Shown here piece by piece: positions 1 through 12,918 of a DNA stretch of 64,000 nucleotides (position 1 is its first letter; the number at the start of each line of letters is the position of its first letter). The position numbers and the translations under genes are program-made. The notes below the pieces were generated by a model. It was not told the origin of the DNA. It saw nothing but the letters and a program-made list of their open reading frames with translations, and made no database searches. Origin of the DNA: Corythucha ciliata (lineage: Eukaryota > Arthropoda > Insecta > Hemiptera > Tingidae); the NCBI GenBank assembly GCA_038030265.1, contig CM075941.1, positions 21,204,001 through 21,268,000 of the forward strand. Direction: 5' to 3'.

Positions 1-1499
1 GTAGGCGCGAAATTCCATGTTCCCTCGGAGCAATAGCCGCGATATTTCCGGTTTGGAACAGCCGTGAAACTGCGAGTTTTCTTAGTAGTAGTTTTTTTTT
101 TTAGTTTTTAGTAGTAACGCAGAAATACTTTCACAGGTCTCTCAACGGATATAAAACGTCCTCAATGCGCTCAAAAAGAGCAGAGCCGCAAATACTCGGT
201 GTATAGGAATCTACTGATGAGGAATGAGTCGTGAATGATTTTCTGTTCGTCATACGTCGACGTTTTAGGTTAAGGAGATATCTGAGGGATCACCCCGATG
301 AGGGACTTAAAATTGCTGAAGTTCCCATGTCTTGGGGGTTTAATCCCCATGCCACGAAGGTAACTCATGACATTACCAACACCAGTTTCGAGTGAATGTG
401 CTTATAGGAAAAATGAAAATGCAAATTCTTTGGCATTTCATTTTTCGCGATTGTTTCAACGATTACGTCTTCTTGTAATGCACAAAAACATCGCCAAATT
501 CCTGGTTGATGTCCCTTTTCACACAAGGAGAACATTTGGCTCAATCAGTTATCGTTCCCCTCATTCATTACCCATCACCAATTCCGAATATCGGCTGTTT
601 TTTCAATTACTTTAATGTTATCTTTGCTATTCTTGTACTTTTTGTAATTTATTAGCTTACATTCAGACACTCCGAGAGGTCCCTGTCTCTCACCTCACCA
701 ACTCTGGCTTCAAAACATACTTCTCCTCTAAAAAAGTTCTGTTATTTTTCACAAAGCCCATCGGTTTTTACTCTTCAAACAGCTACTTCTTTGCGAATAC
801 TTGAAAAATCCCGGGACTATTGCAATCCATTTAAAAGCTAACAAAATGAGGAAGTTTTTCCAATAAACCCAAACAAATATTTTCCTCTAAGGAGTGGGAG
901 AAAATCGCAGCTGAAAAAAAAGGGAAAGATACAAAGATGAAAAAATATCACTTTCCATCAGTGTTAGTACCCTGAAAAAATGGCCAAATTCATAATACAA
1001 TAGTCATTTTGAAGATAATTGTGCGCTCTTTCGAATGACCCAATTAGTTTTGGGCTAGAATTGATTCTAGAGCGGCCGGGAGCAAGTATTTCAAAAAAAA
1101 TATAGCCCCGCGAAAAAATTAAAGATGGAATAACTCGAAAACCAAGCAGAATTCCGAAAAAGTGAATTTAGTGATTTCGACCACAAATCAGCTGTACTAT
1201 GACCAGTTTTCGGCTGAGCATCGAATTTTCGAACACCCTGTTTAACTACTAGAGGGGGCATTGAATGCACAAACAAGTATAAACTGGGGCGAGGATTAAT
1301 GTCATCCGAATATCGTTGCGGCTCCGTAGTTCTCTTCCCATTGGCTGTCTCAAAAGGTGGGGTTTCAAAAAGTCCCCCTTCACACCATCCACATCACCAC
1401 AGGTACTTCTTCAACCAATAGCAAGGGATTTTCGGAGCTAACTCAAGCTCTTGATGACGTCAATCATGGACCGCTGCGCAATAGACAATTCAAGCTCTA
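1..1499. other. No gene recognised
   Basis: Open frames here are short, lack recognisable domains and have no matching splice partners. The sequence is AT-rich with scattered low-complexity tracts. The minus-strand laminin-G/EGF gene could have 3' exons here, but none was recognised. Confidence 0.5.
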
Positions 1500-1501
1500 G
1501 T

Positions 1502-1715
1502 TATAATGGTGCGTTGCAAAACTCGGGGCTCGTGTTTAAGCACTGAAGTGTAGAATTAAGCGCTTACTGGAGTTTTGCAACGGTGCTTTGTATCGCGATG
1601 GGACGTGTTTAAGCACTTACTCAGCGCTGAGTTAGATTGACAGTTTTGCAACGGAAAAAGATTAAGTACTCATGAAGCGCTGAACAAGTCTGGAGTTTTG
1701 CAACGCGGCCATTAT
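1502..1715. repeat. Small foldback (MITE-like) element
   Basis: The ends are imperfect inverted copies: 'ataatggtgcgttgcaaaac' on the left and its complement 'gttttgcaacgcggccatta' on the right. Two further copies of 'gttttgcaacgg' lie inside. It has no coding capacity. Target-site duplication is not clear. Confidence 0.5.
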
Positions 1716-1959
1716 CTCAATGATCTCTATGGTGCGAGTCTAACGGGGAACTTCCCCCCAAATGATTCTTCCCGTTCCGCCATTAGTGTCACCCCCCTGG
1801 TTTCGGTAATGAATCTGCGCGATATTAGAGACTTTTAGCAACACCACCGCTAACGCTAACGCAAACGATAAATCAGTCGTTGCTTGGTTACAAAACATCT
1901 GATTGGTTGAAATTTGAAAATAAAGTTTCCGGAAGATTTAACAGGAGAGTGCTAAAACT

Positions 1960-2276
1960 CACTATTGTTTTCTTTCTGGGTTTTATTTTCGCGAAATTGC
2001 AAGATTGCAAGCTTCGGGTCCAAATATTCTCGATATTGCGAGTTTCTGTTTTGAATATCCTAAAAATGGCTAGTTTATGACATTAATTTTTCCTACATTT
2101 CATGTACCGGCCTCTTTTTATTTTTCGTAACCGCGGTGGTACCCAGTCTAGCCGGCCGCAACGAACGGCACGACAGCACCCAAATCTGACGAATAGACGC
2201 ATAATTTTGGAGATGGAATATCCGCGAAATTGGACGTTTTCTGACTGAATATCCGCGCCGTTGCAACTTTTGGGTC
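1960..2276. repeat. Family E degenerate minisatellite
   Basis: Diverged copies of a roughly 30-bp unit built round 'gaatatccgcgaaattgc' followed by 'aagtttcggg' recur with variable spacing. The array is interrupted by the TTAA element that follows and resumes after it. Confidence 0.45.
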
Positions 2277-2280
2277 TTAA

Positions 2281-2673
2281 GGGGGAGTTGTACATGTGAT
2301 TCCTCGACCCCCTCCAATCTTACCTCGCCTACTCCGCGCTACGGAAATTACCGCCGTATTTCTGCACCAATCGTGAACTTCAAGGGCTCATTTAAATCTT
2401 CAGTAAATTCCGCACAAGCGTACGATCTTCCTTTTTCATATTTCATCCCTAAAATAACTGTAAAACGCACACAAACTTTTACCTTGAAAATTCACACTCT
2501 TTCGACGACTTATTTAGGAAAGCAAGATCGTACGCTTGTGCGGAATTTCCTGAAGATTTAAATGAGCCCTTGAAGTCCACGATTGGTGCAGAAATACGGC
2601 GGTAATTTCCGTAACGCGGAGTAGGCGAGGTATGATTGGAGGGGGGTCGAGGAAACACATGTACAACTCCCCC
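2281..2673. mobile_element. TTAA-flanked foldback element (piggyBac-type MITE)
   Basis: Two arms of about 150 bp (2281-2432 and 2523-2673) are near-perfect inverted copies. The outer ends read 'gggggagttgtacatgtg' and its complement. TTAA lies directly outside both ends (2277-2280 and 2674-2677), the target-site signature of piggyBac-type transposases. The loop is about 90 bp and non-coding, so any movement would depend on a transposase elsewhere. It interrupts the family E array. Confidence 0.8.
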
Positions 2674-2677
2674 TTAA

Positions 2678-2870
2678 ATTCAAGTGAAAATGCAAACTTC
2701 GGTGATATTGCAAGTTTCGGATCTCTTTTTAGAGACCGCGGCCCCCGGTTCAGCTGGCCCCGAGAGCGGCGCCCAAAGCTTGTCGAATAGCCGCAGAATT
2801 ACGTAATTCAGAGCCAAATATCAATGAATTTGCAAGTTTTAGGGCTGAATATCCACTAAAATGCATGTTT
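2678..2870. repeat. Family E degenerate minisatellite, second part
   Basis: Continuation of the array on the other side of the TTAA element, with units such as 'gatattgcaagtttcgg' and 'tttgcaagttttagggctg'. The units on the two sides are diverged, so the array predates the insertion. Confidence 0.4.
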
Positions 2871-3657
2871 GCTATTGTTTTTTTATGGGCTGGATAGATC
2901 ATTCGTATATCTTTTGGGATTTATTGGCTTTTTTTTACGTTGTTATGCCACTGCCGGTGGGATAAGGCCGTTCTCGTGATTAGGTTGAAGCAATTACAGT
3001 AAGGACGTAAGAGATGCTTCAATGGTTGGCTCCCCAGGGTGTTGGACGGCCGTGGCCGTCATTTCCCAGCCTCGCCTAGCCTGTTTCGGCGTTAAAATCG
3101 TATTGTAAAGAGGAGGGGGCGGATGAAACTTCCTGAAGCGGAGAAGAAGAAGAAACTGAAAATCTCTTTCGGGAAGGTACAATATCGTGAATTTATCAAA
3201 CTACCGCTCATATTCCCAGGTACAGCCGTTTTGTCAGGGAAAACGTATTAGGAGAGGGGGGGAGTAAAGTGATTTTTGATTACACACTATTTCCTCCCTC
3301 TCTCACCTTTGATTATGCTTTGATTACCTTTTTTTCTCCACCATTCAATTAGGCCCTCATCTAAAAACAATGTTCATTGTCAGCTACTCCTTTCTTCATT
3401 CTACATAATTCCACGAGTTCTAGATCCCTACTTTGATGAGCCCTCCATTTAATACTTGAATTATGAATGAATACTATATCGATCGTTGCAAAAGAAAAAC
3501 GAATATTAAACTTTTACCGAGCATGAAAAATGGGACGGAGGTGGGGCCTAAAGCAACCACAAGCGCTCAAACTCCCAGCGGATACGTTCATTAAATTCGA
3601 TAAAGAGGGAAGAAGTATTTTACGTATGGCACAAGCGTCCAGATAAATTGCACTCAC
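2871..3657. other. No gene recognised; probable intron of the laminin-G/EGF gene
   Basis: The last visible EGF exon ends at 3658 in a good donor (gtgagt on the minus strand), so the gene should continue leftwards. I found no EGF, transmembrane or cytoplasmic-tail exon here or further left. Confidence 0.4.
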
Positions 3658-6437
3658 CCCGTCCTTCCACACAGGCAAGTGTAATTGTTGATGCCATCCT
3701 CGCAGCTGCCACCGTTTTGACAAGGTCCAGACAAACACTCGTCGATGTTTTGTTCGCAATCTTTTCCAGCGAATCCTTAAAATGAAAAAATAAAAATTGC
3801 CGATAAAAATAATGAAACAGACTAACAGTGGAACACTGGTGAGAGCGGTGGTGGTGAAGGTGTTATACCTGCGAGGCAAACGCAGCGGTACGATGATCCA
3901 GTTGAAAAGCACGACCCATTGTTCTGACAGGGCACATTATTTTCGCACAGTTTCGCCGTTAACTTAATATCACAGTCTTTGCCTGAAAATCCACTGGGGC
4001 AAAAGCAAGAATAATCTCCAGCTGGGTCTTCGGAGCAAGTGCCTCCGTTCACACACGGGTGTCTATCGCACGGTGGACCTGTTTTGTTCGTAAAAATAAA
4101 TTGAAAACAAAAAGCGACGCATTTATTCATCGAGTAAACATCCCCAAATCACTTCTTTGTTTGTTGTTGTAACAGAAAAAAAAAATGCTCACCGCTATCA
4201 TACTGGCACTTGGTGCCGAAGTATCTTGGTGGACATATGCAAACGAAACGGTCGGGAAAAGATTTGCAGATCCCATGCGTGCACGGGTCGGGTTCACAGT
4301 GATTCGCACCACCTAAAAACGTGCAACTAATGTCTCTCTCCACCGTCTATGATACCAAAAGGAAATAGGGCCGCAAAATTCCGAAGACATAAAATATATC
4401 ACAAAAAAAAAACAAGTTTATGGCTGCCGGTGGTAAGTTTTGTAATTTTTTAACAAATAGAATGACACCGGGGCAAAAAAAAACTTGTTTTTATTATTTT
4501 TCGATCCCCGTACGCAATCCAGGTAGGTGCTGGAACGAAAATTTCCTAGAGAACTACTTGTAAGGGGAAATTGAAAAAAAAAAAAAAATCGATACAACCA
4601 TTTACGCTACACATAATTAAGTGTCATAACTAAACCAGCTAATTAAAAAGGAATGCTACGACTTTGTGCTATTAAAAAAAAAAAAGAGTGCATCGTGCTC
4701 GTTGGAAATAATGTGCTTAAATGGAATTCCACAGTGGGGAGAAAGTCAGAAAATAAATTAGTGTTGTTCTTGTTTAATTGCCATATCACTCTCGATAGAA
4801 TTCATGACATTGAATAAAAATAAATAAAAACGAAAATGAAAAAGGAAAGAACGTATGAGTAACTAATTGAGTTTATAAGATTAAATTGAAGAAAAAACAT
4901 CTAAGATGCCCATTTTCCCTACTTAAAAAAAAAAAAAAAAAATTTGGTACTCACATGAAGCTGCAGGAAGCGGGCAAGTTCCACCCCATTCAACGTTGTG
5001 CGACTTTAATTGAGAATTATTGCCGAACACGACGCTAGGCCCTTCAAGGATACAACCGTCAAACCCACTGCCCACGATCAGTATGTCTTTGTCTGTTGCA
5101 AGTTCGGGCTGCATCAAAATTTCTGAATTGTAAGTTGAATTGGCTATTGTCTGTAAAAAAAAAAAAGGAGAACCAGAATTAAATTAACGTTGAGTTGTTA
5201 CAAAAAACAAAACAAAAAACAACCTGTAAATGTCCTGACGAAGAAATGGTGAGATTGCCCAATCGGTTTAAAATATTTACATTGTGCCATTGATTGTCTA
5301 AAAGATTGGCGCTGATTTTCGTTTCGTATCGTTTCGATAGTGCCACGGTGAAAAAAAGGCCCTCTGCTCTCACTTCCAGGATCATTGAGTACCTCGGAGA
5401 TCTAAAAAGTAAGAGCGAGAAAAAAAAATCCTTTTAAGAGACACCTATCAAGAGAAATGCAGAACGAGTACATAAAAAATAAACACATTGTTCTTGACCG
5501 ACTAAGCATTTAACATTTTACAGCGTATTGGAGTCGTAAAAAAATAAAATTGAAAAAATAATATAAGAAAAAAAGAAATCTTAGGCCATTAATTAAAATA
5601 TCATTGGCCTCAAAAGAGGATCTTTGAGTTTCTGGAAAAGAAGGCTAACATTCCAAGCATAAGCATAAACGCGAGGTCAAAGGGGTGGCGTGGACGCGTG
5701 TATTTCATGGCGTCCCTAAAATGTGCAGATGACCACTGAGCCATACAGACCATTCGACTGTGTCAGTACGGTAGGCGGCCCTTTGAACGAAGAATTATCC
5801 GAAAAAATTACCCCCCTGCCTGGTTTGTCATTTTAGAGCCCAAACTTTGCGGATTATTGTCACGCACAGAACCCAACAACGCGGTTTTAATACTCACTCA
5901 AAAAGCTAATTGACTCCCTAAAAAGTCAATTTGCGTGGTTGACACATTACATAAAAAAATCCAATCTGACGGGGTTGACTCACTCACGAATATGGCATTT
6001 TCGAAGGGTTTTGGTTCTTCAAAAGGCCATTCCACATGCCACAGGTTGACCTCTTCCGGAGTAAAAATTTCGCGGATTTGACACTTAAAAAATTCAATTC
6101 CACGGGTTTGGCTAACTCAAGAACTAATCACGTCGTGGGCTCCTTAATTGCGTCCTCAGTTTGGCTCTTTTGAAACAAAATTTCGTTAATCTTACTCGCC
6201 ATAAAAACCAATTTTGCCGGATTGTCTCCCTAGAAAAAAAACAAAATTTTGCGGGGTTGTCTCCTTAAAAAAACGACAACTTTACGGATTTTACACGCTT
6301 AAAATCGAAATTCGAATCAATGAGGGTGTTTGCTTAATTCAAAGTGTGAATTCGGGGGTCTTTCTATTTGTCAAAATAACATTCAGCAGGTTGGCCCCAT
6401 TGAATATCAATGTCATAGAATACTGACTCGCCTACGG

Positions 6438-6478
<41 letters not shown>

Positions 6479-8242
6479 GGGTGCCCGGCATCTTTCCATT
6501 TGAGTGAAATTTTACGGGGTTAGCTAATAAAACCAATATTTAAACTAAAGTTAAAATTACGAACGCTTAAGCCACCTCTCAAAAAGCAAATTCGTGGGCC
6601 TGGCTATTATCAAATACAAAATTTCGCAAGGTCGGCCCTCTCAAAAAGAAATTGCGCGTATTTTGGCTCATTAAAACCCCAATTTCGCGGAGTTGGCTCA
6701 TCCAATAAATAAACTTCTTCAAAATCAGCCCATTCGAACAGTCATTTTGGAGGTTCCAAACAAACCAACACCAAAATGGCTGTTCGAGTGGGCCAAATCA
6801 GTGAAATTGATTTTTTTGATGAGCCAGCCCAGCGAAATTAGGGTTTTAATGAACCAACATACGCGCAATTTATTTTTGAGGGGCGAACCTTCCTACTCAG
6901 GGCGGCCCCTTTCTGACCACTAACGAATGCTCATGCCTACGCGATCCAACAACACTGGACCGCGTCGCACCGGTCGCGGTGGCCTAGTTAGTCGGCGGTG
7001 GCGGAACGATCTTAATATGATTTGGGTAGAAACCGCCTAAATGTAAGAAGCGGAAAGTGTTTCGATTTCACTAGGACTCGGTTTAATAAGTCGGATTAAT
7101 AAGTATATAAGATAAGCATAGTAAGACATTGATCAATTGTGAATCGCAGGAGCCCCCCCCCCTCAATATGGTGGCGCCGGCGCCCATTAATTGAGTTGGG
7201 TGAAAATGAGGGTTTCGCGATGTCATCGGGTTTCGGTCGATTTTCTCGCGAGGCCTGCATTCAACCACAGTAAAGCTCCAATCACAGTCAAAATACAAAT
7301 CCACAAAGAAGGACCAAACACAGTACAATGACCCAATAAATCCCAACCACACCCAAAGTTCAACCAACCACAGCGTCCATAGCAAAGGTCCAACTTCAAA
7401 CAGCTCTAACCAAAGCAAGGCTCTAAACCACAGAAAAGCTCCAACTACAGAGAAGTTCCAACAGCAGGCAAGGTTTTTTTAAGGAATATTAAATTTAGTG
7501 GGCGATTTTCAGCGCAATTTTTCCCAAAGTGTTTCGATTTAATCTGAGCCTGGTGTCGGACAATGCTTAATTGACGAATACGCGCCTGGTCTATGGGGAC
7601 CAGATATCGTACCCTCCCAGACACGTGCTACATGTTAGCGCGTCCGGGCTCATTTTTCAGGTATCCGAGGAAAGTCAAAACCGTCCTCTTTTGTGTCCCA
7701 AACATGTAACGCCCCATTGTCTTGTGGGACCTATCTAGTGATGCACGAGACCGAGACTTAGGCCAGCCGCAAGTTGACCCCACGCGTGGGTTCACCCTAG
7801 CTCAAAAGACAGTTAAAAGACTATCCATTTTCAACTGTTTTTTTAAGCTGGGTAACCCACGCGTGGGCTCAATTTGCGGCGGGCCTTACGCATCTCGGTC
7901 TCGGTCATAGGAAGAAGATCTCGGTCTCGTCCTTGAAAAGCGGGACTCGGTCTCGTCTCGAAAGTCTCGGACTGGAGGCTAACCCTGAGGTTTCAGGGGG
8001 GGGGGGATTCTGCTGTTACCCCCTTCCCTTAATTCCGGATTTGTCCGCCTTGGACTAGTGACAGAGTCCTATCCAAAGCGAGGCTCGGGCCAGATTGGTC
8101 TAATAAAGAAAAAATAAATAAATACATTTCAAAAAATCTAAACGCTGTGAATTTTCTATCAGGTACGTCTTTTCGACTCCATAACTTCCGGTTCGCGTAC
8201 CATAAAACGACCACAAATACGAATGCCTTTTTATCCAACTGA

Positions 8243-8279
<37 letters not shown>

Positions 8280-9869
8280 CCCTATCTGAACGAGTAACAG
8301 TTAAAGAAACAAAAATACCCAAGTTTACCCTGTCCCTGTCTTTAAATATCTTAAAGCACTCTATTTCACGGTCTATAGGGTGGTTTAAAGAATAAGTTTC
8401 ATTGGATCGGTTAAGATTTCCGAGCTAAAACCCTAGAAACAGTCCATTTCACGCGAATCATTTTGAGAACCAAGAAATAGGAAAATAATTTTAGTTTCAA
8501 CTCCCCTCCCACCACCACCACTTTGACCCTTCGGTAAATTATACGACCGTTGTTTCCAAGAACTCTATATAATTGAAATAAGGTAATCACCCTCCCCCAC
8601 CACCGAGCACGCCGCACATACTAACGCTCTATAATTACACCCTTTTCAAACAAAAAAAAAGTCGGGGAAACTCCTATTGTCTTGAGGGTTTCGTCGAGGA
8701 AACAGACAGAAAAAAAAAAAAAAACAACAACATGTAACGGTAGGGTAGAACGAGGGAGGGAGGAGATAATTTGAGAGAACGTCATTGTTTGATCGAAGGC
8801 GGTAATGCCTGCAGTTGAATGCACTCATGCGTCACTTCACTGCTTTTGAGAACTTTCGGTTGAGAATTACAAGAACGCGTCCACACCGAGGGGTGGCTAT
8901 GAAAAGTACGAAATGAAGTAATGACAGTAAGGGAAAGTAAAATGTTTAAAACCGCCTCAAGCCAGAAAATGCCATTTAGGTTTCTCTTCAATTCCCCCTC
9001 CCTGCGGCACACATTGTTGGATTATCAATTAATTCTACTTTAGAGTTGATTAGCCAACAATGGATTTTCGATGAGCTGAGGTCACGTTTTGTCTAGATGA
9101 GGGTCTTCACCTACGCCTTAGGCCTTACTTGTTACCGCAACTATACGAGTAAAAAAAATAAGACTCTATTTAGGGGCCTACGATAATTTAAGCCCCATGA
9201 ACACGATGCATTTTTTGAAGGAGAATTTTCTGCCTGTTTTAAAAAACCATCCGGTCACTACCCGGGATCATATGTTTTTTTTTTCACCCTGCATGTAATC
9301 CTCCTTCAAAAAATGCATCGTGTGCATGGGACTTTATTTTATTTTAAAAAAGTCAGTTGTTAGGCAACTTTTTAACAAAAGTTACACCCACCCCACCCAA
9401 AAAAGTAAATTTCACGAAAAGCGTCTTCTGCAGTCGCGCTTAAAAACTTGAAGATTATTATCGCGGAATGCCCCCCATCCCGGATGCTTCGTGTTCAAAG
9501 ATTAAGAAAGTGTTTTTTTTTAGCAATAAGTATGGTAATTAACATTTTAATTCTACGATAAAGCATGCCTTGACATTGAGGGCACACTGTTTTAAAAGAC
9601 AATGAATATAATCAAGTTACGTCAAGGCTTGTACGACGTAACTCGCTATCAACATCTCTACACAGGGAAGAATTAATTATGAAAATTCAACGAGGAACAT
9701 TACCTTTGATTGAATAACTGTCCACCCGTGCAGCTTCTGAAACTCAGTCCGATGTGCCTGTTCAGTTTCAGAGGTGTGTACAAGTTGACGTATGATGTCG
9801 TGTTGAAGTAACCCTCACGAGCTGAGAGTCCAGCGACATATTCAAAGGCAGAGCTCGCACAAAGTATAA
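3658..9869 (-). CDS. Laminin-G/EGF-repeat extracellular protein (partial, six exons)
   Basis: Exons on the minus strand: 9869-9704, 5401-5224, 5150-4955, 4312-4193, 4078-3869 and 3775-3658. All junctions are AG/GT and every phase joins correctly. The first three encode one laminin-G domain, from a '[11 protein letters not shown]' strand, through '[16 protein letters not shown]' and 'NQWHNVNI', to the closing 'GFDGCILEG' and 'WGGTCPLPA'. The next three encode about four EGF modules with six-cysteine spacing, including '[12 protein letters not shown]' and a calcium-binding type start, '[16 protein letters not shown]'. About 327 residues are visible, with no signal peptide or membrane segment, so both ends are missing. 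LamG followed by EGF fits Crumbs, Fat-like cadherin, Uninflatable or Neurexin-type surface proteins; I cannot choose among them. A secreted or cell-surface adhesion or polarity role is inferred from the domains. Confidence 0.85.
5860..6600. repeat. Family A degenerate short-unit array
   Basis: Many diverged copies of a unit of about 30 bp with core 'aatttcgcggatttggctc' joined by A-rich links ('tcaaaaagc'). It lies in the large intron of the laminin-G/EGF gene. No reading frame is maintained. Confidence 0.6.
6438..6477. repeat. 40-base poly-A tract
   Basis: An uninterrupted run of A inside the family A array. It could be the tail of an old retroposed sequence, but no recognisable body precedes it. 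Confidence 0.9.
6600..6925. repeat. Large palindrome within family A
   Basis: Family A units run forward up to about 6755 and are then repeated in reverse complement to about 6925. Matching landmarks are 'ggctcattaaaaccccaatt' on the left and 'aattagggttttaatgaacc' on the right, and 'agcccattcgaacag' against 'ctgttcgagtgggc' at the centre. The arms are about 150 bp and clearly diverged. Confidence 0.6.
7240..7470. repeat. Family B degenerate array
   Basis: Repeats of 'accacagtaaagctccaat' type units, 20-27 bp long, with variable links. The same family recurs in the opposite orientation at 14590-15130 and as a short run at 41990-42066. Confidence 0.55.
7761..7884. mobile_element. Small foldback element flanked by TTA
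   Basis: Ends 'ggccagccgcaagttgaccc' and 'gggctcaatttgcggcgggcc' are inverted copies, followed inward by 'acgcgtggg' on both sides. TTA lies immediately outside each end. It has no coding capacity and shares the GGCC start with the TTAA-flanked elements elsewhere in the window. Confidence 0.6.
8245..8279. repeat. 35-base poly-T tract
   Basis: An uninterrupted T run, which may be the tail of a minus-strand retroposed sequence. No body is recognised beside it. Confidence 0.9.
9187..9339. repeat. Small foldback element
   Basis: About 33-bp ends, left 'agccccatgaacacgatgca' and right 'tgcatcgtgtgcatggg' with 'tccttcaaaaaa' inside, are inverted copies. The loop is about 75 bp. It lies in the large intron of the laminin-G/EGF gene. 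Confidence 0.55.
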
Positions 9870-12670
9870 CTGGAAATAAATTGAAAAAATTAGTACCAAA
9901 TACGAAAAATACACACCGTTCACTACAATGGCCTTTCTTTAAAAAAGTAGGACGCCCAGTGTGCAAAGAGTTTTCTTTCATTATTCACATATTACACACC
10001 ACCTTAGTTTCGCTGTAGGAAATTGCTCTTTAGAAAAAAGATCGTAGCTCAAAGTCTGTATTGAAAATAATGGCGAGCACGCGCTGCATCTGCAAAAGGT
10101 AACGTGAGGAACACCCTCGCTAAAAGTTGCCCCCTTGGCGACAATTCTCAGCCGACACTTTTCTTTATTAAGGACGAAAAATACGAGTCAACGTACAAAT
10201 TGAAGGTTAAACGTAAAAGTCGCACTCGAAACGTTTTAACGAGTCTTAACAGGCGGTAAAAAAACGCTAATGACTATGCGCTAAAAAAATCTAATAATTG
10301 AGACTAAAAAGAGGTGCGAGGGAGATGAAGACAAAGAGAGGAAAGCTCATTTTGTTCCGCTAAAGAAAAGCTACCGTTACCGTCTGGTGATGCTTTTCAA
10401 AAGAAATCGCGCGGTCCGTATTTCACCTCCTCCGCACGCCTCCTGTTTCTAAAATGTTTTGAATTTGGAAACCGTTAGGCCCTTAAAGAGTTTTCATAAG
10501 CTGTTTAAGACCGTCAGACCGCCGAATTTCCTTACAGTTAAAGACTTCTCAAATTCGTTGTGGAATACGACTTTAGTTGAAAAAAACAAAAGAACAACGG
10601 CTTAAGTTTTTTTATTCCCCGCTGTAGGGTTTCCATTGATCCAACTCGATTAACAAATGCAACGTATGCACTTTGAAAGAGGATTACACTATCTGATACT
10701 ACTACAAACATGAGACACCCCCCTCTCCACCACACAATCACTAAATGTGAGAATGTTACAATGGCCCCGTATTTTAGAGCTGATCGTGACCACACATCAT
10801 AGAGACCCCCCCCCCCACCCGGCTCGGGAGTCGACAGATGTGTCAAAATCAAAAACATTGCGGAACGATCATTTATGTCACCTTCAAGGGGGGCTCGCGT
10901 TCCTATAGGTGCGTTCACTCTGTCAAAGTTGAGTGAATTTCGCATTCCGCAATTGACTCTCGCTGGGAAACAGTCAGTTTACTGTCAGCTCGATTTCTAT
11001 ATTGGGACGATGGCCTTCCGGAAAACACATACCACTTGCTGGCCGAGCTTTCGGAAAAATGTATTTCTTTCCTGAAGGCCATATTCATCATATAATAACG
11101 CCGCAATAACGGAGTATTCGTACTTGTAACATACACTGTGAGCACTGAGGAAGGAAATCCATTTTTTCGAAAGCTCGGCAAGCAGGGGTTTGTGTTTTCC
11201 GGAAGGCCACCGACCCAATAGAAATTGAGCTGATTACAAATAAGCTGGCCGAGATCAAATTTCACCTGTGAGTCAGTTTACTCAGATTTGGACCTTAAAA
11301 AATAGATTTATAAATAATTTCTTACCCATGAAACTTCCTCAATGATACTTTTATTCTCAGGGACAAACAAAAATCTCAAGAACTGGCAATTCACGCCCTA
11401 AAATTGACATTCCGCTATAGAGAGATTACCGGGCGACGACCGATCTCATCGTTTGCTCTAGAACGTTAACGATATCTGTTGAAAACATCGGCCGATCAAA
11501 TCTGTCAAAATTATGTGCCCGTGTATGATGGGCCACTATTAGTTATCTAACTTCATATTTTTGTCACCGAACTCAAATATCTTTCGAACCCGGCCGATAA
11601 ATGAAATCTGTCAGATTCGGTCAACCTGCCAGATGTGCCCCCACTAACGAGCAGATTTGACTGATATCGGTCGCAGATAACTTTTGTACGTTAAGGGGCG
11701 ACGACGGATCACATCGTTTGCTCTAGATCGTTAAGTAACGATATTTGTTGAAAATATTGACCGATCAAACTGTCAAAATTATCTGCCCGTATATGGGCCA
11801 CTAATGATTCCAATTTTGATTTCCCCACCAGACCTTAGCATTAACGCAAGTACAAAACTAAACAGTACGATGGTTGACGTGAATACCCTTACTATTTTAT
11901 TCAGCAGGCAGTCACTAATTTCGGCTAAATTGCAAATTTTTAGACCATATAAATCAGTTTTTGCGACTAAGTGAAGAGTTTCGCGGCTAAATAATTAGTT
12001 TTTAAACTGAATTGAGTTTTTGGCCGATGTCACGTTCTTTTTTTTTTAGCCAAAATAGCATCTTGGCCGTTGCCAGTTTACTTAACTGGAGATCAATCTA
12101 CAAACCCCACCAACTGATACAGTCATAGGTGGATAAACAAGACTTGAACGCAAGGGGTCGGGGGCGGGATTCCAAGCCTCGCTCCAATTTCGCTATTGAG
12201 GACCAATTAATACTGCGCAGCTATTCAGTTACTCAGCTGGAAATTTCAATTTTTTGTTTTACTAACACGATGCGAACACCCTACTGTTGTGAAATTATAC
12301 GTTTCAGATCGAAGATCCAGATGCCAGGCCTAATTTTACAAACTTGACGTTACCCTCCCCAGTTTCCTGACACTGTTTTACTCCTTCAGGCTGTTTGAGC
12401 GTGGGACAGAAGGAAACGACGAGTTTCTGGACGAGGGAAATAGAGAGTTTCTACAGGTTAAATCGCTATTTGGCCAATTTCGGTCAATAAATAAAATAAA
12501 TAGGCCTAGATAAAATTAGCTCCAGAAAAATAGTCGCATTTACCAGAAACATTGTTGCGCAAGTTCCTAAGTTCATTACTTCGCTCACCGATTGAGTAGG
12601 TTACAAAACTATCACATGACAAGTGCGAGGGAAGGCTCAATCACGATGGAAACTATTAAGGTCGATACAG
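9870..12670. repeat. Non-coding stretch with one foldback element and one direct repeat
   Basis: No gene is recognised; this is likely intron upstream of the first visible laminin-G exon. A foldback element spans 10986-11231: the arms share 'gatggccttccggaaaacac' and an inverted match at the right end, and a second inner inverted pair reads 'gagctttcg'. A roughly 120-bp segment at 11425-11550 is repeated directly at 11696-11815, starting 'ggggcgacgac' and containing 'tcgtttgctctaga'. Confidence 0.5.
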
Positions 12671-12884
12671 ACTATTCGGATTTGTCGTGGGAACACACTG
12701 CCCCACGTGTGATAAAAAATTCCAGAAAAGGATTTGGTTTGTTTGTGTTACATTGCTCTGACGTGACGTGGGAACACGTGGGATGATGCTTGTTCGAGCA
12801 ATGTGAACGTTAACATACAAAAGCCTATATTGGACTTTTATATCAGACGTGGGACAGCGTGTTCCCACGTCACGTCCGAATAGT
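12671..12884. mobile_element. Small foldback element
   Basis: Ends 'actattcgga' and 'tccgaatagt' are exact inverted copies. Inside them 'cgtgggaacac' recurs in both orientations. The element is about 214 bp and non-coding, and it lies just left of the large 12919-14399 element. Confidence 0.55.
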
Positions 12885-12918
12885 TCCTACTCATCTGTTA
12901 AAAGGAACGCTCCCATTC

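Noticed and set aside
4404..4497. Small hairpin with 'aaacaagttt' and 'aaaacttgtttt' ends
   Set aside because: The arms are short and A/T-rich, so chance pairing cannot be excluded.
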